From assembly GCA_029052375.1 (NCBI GenBank), contig JAIDJD010000106.1, forward strand, positions 4,342 through 11,910: a stretch of 7,569 nt of DNA, given 5' to 3'. The notes beneath the pieces are model-generated. The model searched no databases. It had not been told where the DNA came from and saw only the letters and a program-made list of their open reading frames with translations. Both the position numbers and the translations under genes were made by a program. Shown here piece after piece: positions 6,563 to 7,569 of the stretch; position 1 is the first letter of the stretch, and each line of letters opens with the position of its first letter. The DNA comes from Duncaniella sp. (lineage in GTDB: Bacteria > Bacteroidota > Bacteroidia > Bacteroidales > Muribaculaceae).

Positions 6563-6676
6563 TTAGCCGAAATTCTTTGATTTCCGCACCGCATCAGGCA
6601 GTTTCAGACCACACCGTCCGTCACCATCATCGAACAGCAATCCATCCTCATATATCATCGTCCTATAGCGATTCAT
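6563..6676 (-). CDS. Possible 37-residue small protein, unrecognised
   Basis: An ATG at 6676, preceded on its strand by TTAAAAAAA (a good Bacteroidetes-like start context), opens 37 codons ending at 6563. The product begins MNRYRTMIYEDGLLF and ends AVRKSKNFG; it is mixed in charge, with no membrane segment or known motif. It lies in an otherwise non-coding divergent gap, ends just upstream of the pectinesterase promoter, and its frame stays open beyond the ATG as an antisense shadow of the next gene. I see no promoter for it. It may be a small protein, a decayed gene fragment or chance. Confidence 0.25.
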   Translation of the reverse strand: MNRYRTMIYEDGLLFDDGDGRCGLKLPDAVRKSKNFG

Positions 6677-6719
6677 TTTTTTTAACAAACTGCGGGGGCG
6701 GGGTTTGGGCGATTTTGGG

Positions 6720-6727
6720 TATCTTTG
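6720..6727 (+). promoter_or_regulatory. Probable -7 promoter element for the last gene
   Basis: TATCTTTG matches TAnnTTTG and lies 28 bases before the ATG at 6755, so the leader would be only about 20 bases. At the expected -33 distance the sequence is G-rich and lacks TTTG; the nearest TTTG (6704-6707) is too close at 12 bases. The -7 box alone is therefore the evidence. It also argues against the in-frame TTG at 6725 as a start, since that codon lies inside the box. Confidence 0.55.
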
Positions 6728-6754
6728 TGGGTTAATGCTTTTCTGAAAACAGCT

Positions 6755-7546
6755 ATGCCTCTCGATTTCCTCCCGTCTATCAACTCCGACACTCTGCGCC
6801 GCAGGGGACGCTCTGATGTGCGTCAGGGCGCGTCCGGCGAGTTCTGGTTCCGCATTGCCGCAGGGACAGACGGCTCGGCTCCGCGGCTGCTGACCGTAGA
6901 CAGCGGCGGCAACCCCGTACACCCCGACCACCGCAACTACCGTGGCGAGACAGCCTCCCTGCTCCGCGCTATCCAGGGCATCGAGGACGAGGAGCGATTC
7001 AATATCTCGTGGGGTATGCCCGAAGAGGCCGGCATAGACCTCGCCAAACACCCCTACCTGCTCTATCAGCTCTCGCGCTGCGGCAACATCCAGGGACCCT
7101 CGGGCGAGGCCGTCACCGTCTCGGACCGCCCCGCCGTGCTGGTCCTGTCTATCTCGCGCCCGGCCCAGGCCGAGGAAGAGAAGACCCTCGTGCCCTCGTG
7201 GCGCCTGCGCCTCCCGGCCTGTGCGGACGACGGCGGCGCAGAAGACTTCATGCCCGTCTCGGATACGTGGGCGCTCTCCGCAGGCACGCTCTACCCCACC
7301 GAGGGGATGGGCTCTGACTTTGCCAACCTCCAGTTCTTCGCCTCGCCCTTCTCCGAGGATATGCTCGAGCAATACCTCTCGGTGGTCTACAGCTATGTGG
7401 AGAACTTCGAGCTCGACTTCGCGCCGCTGCGCGTGGAGATGAGCCCCGAGGAGGTGGCGCCCCGCCCCACCCTTGTCTTCGAGAAGGTCGACCCCGACAT
7501 GGCTCACTTTAGAACCAAAACCCGCCCCCGCCACCCGGCGAGGTAG
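6755..7546 (+). CDS. Probable N-terminal part of a Bacteroidales SNF2-type helicase, frame likely broken
   Basis: The open frame gives 263 residues from the ATG at 6755, chosen because the upstream TTG start would lie in the promoter box. No helicase motif (Walker A, DEAD/H) is present; these would lie further downstream. The tentative link to the long Bacteroidales SNF2-family helicases rests on recalled N-terminal patterns: HPYLLYQLSRCGNI (about 91-104), a LVPSWRLRLP segment (about 136-145), FANLQFFASPFSEDMLEQYL (about 189-208), SYVENFELDF and PTLVFEKVDPDMA (about 238-250). In those proteins the last motif continues into a LxLR-type strand. Here it turns abruptly into HFRTKTRPRHPAR and a stop, which looks like a frameshift or sequence-end error. 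Another frame (from 7503) is open to the window end but reads as low-complexity R/G. If the frame is real, this is a short hypothetical protein. Soluble, no signal peptide. Confidence 0.55.
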   Translation: MPLDFLPSINSDTLRRRGRSDVRQGASGEFWFRIAAGTDGSAPRLLTVDSGGNPVHPDHRNYRGETASLLRAIQGIEDEERFNISWGMPEEAGIDLAKHPYLLYQLSRCGNIQGPSGEAVTVSDRPAVLVLSISRPAQAEEEKTLVPSWRLRLPACADDGGAEDFMPVSDTWALSAGTLYPTEGMGSDFANLQFFASPFSEDMLEQYLSVVYSYVENFELDFAPLRVEMSPEEVAPRPTLVFEKVDPDMAHFRTKTRPRHPAR

Positions 7547-7569
7547 AGGGGGCCGGCGTGGGGGAGGAA

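Noticed and set aside
6725..6754. TTG start adding 10 residues to the last gene
   Set aside because: The TTG lies inside the TATCTTTG promoter box at 6720-6727, so it would not be transcribed as a start; the ATG at 6755 fits better.
6563..7534. 323-codon minus-strand ORF across the last gene
   Set aside because: Its upstream part is antisense shadow of the last gene; only the final 37 codons, after the ATG at 6676, lie in free spacer and were kept as a low-confidence item.

Overview
The window looks like chromosomal DNA from a Bacteroidales bacterium, probably a high-GC gut lineage such as Muribaculaceae; the family-level call is inference. The support is threefold. Two promoters fit the Bacteroidetes pattern TTTG-N19-TAnnTTTG exactly. 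Start codons are preceded by A/C-rich leaders without Shine-Dalgarno sequences. There is a large multidomain secreted pectinesterase with a YYNLQG-type C-terminus. Coding sequence is GC-rich and strongly prefers C-ending codons, while spacers are AT-rich.

Layout. Positions 1-132 are a 28-bp tandem repeat array that runs off the left edge. It leads into a 405-codon gene (164-1381, +) that reads as an SU10/HK97-fold phage major capsid protein, with no other phage gene visible. Just after its stop codon lies a 36-bp near-perfect inverted repeat (1388-1423 / 1488-1523), then a 7-bp tandem array (1534-1568). This repeat block fills most of a 345-bp spacer that ends in a clear promoter (1606-1636). 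That promoter serves an alpha-phosphohexomutase gene (1727-3472, +), closed by a strong terminator (3511-3550). A second perfect hairpin (3576-3618) ends the convergent gene on the other strand, a 931-residue secreted multidomain pectin methylesterase (3647-6442, -), whose promoter is at 6529-6559. A divergent gap of about 300 bp holds that promoter, a possible 37-codon ORF (6563-6676, -) and a weaker promoter (about 6720-6727, +). The last gene (6755-7546, +) resembles the N-terminal region of Bacteroidales SNF2-type helicases, but its frame appears to break near 7500, 70 bases before the window ends.

How the genes relate. The phosphohexomutase (central sugar-phosphate metabolism) and the pectinesterase (extracellular pectin de-esterification) are separate, convergent transcription units with their own promoters and terminators, not an operon. 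No SusC/SusD pair is present, so there is no evidence here of a polysaccharide utilization locus. The most unusual part is the left 1.6 kb: a lone capsid-like gene bracketed by repeats that share one core (CTAAACTTTAAACC) and one design (core followed by a short 4-bp hairpin). It could be a prophage remnant, a domesticated capsid, or a cargo gene in a repeat-rich intergenic element; the window alone cannot decide. Both ends (a tandem array at the left, a disrupted ORF at the right) would fit the ends of an assembled contig.
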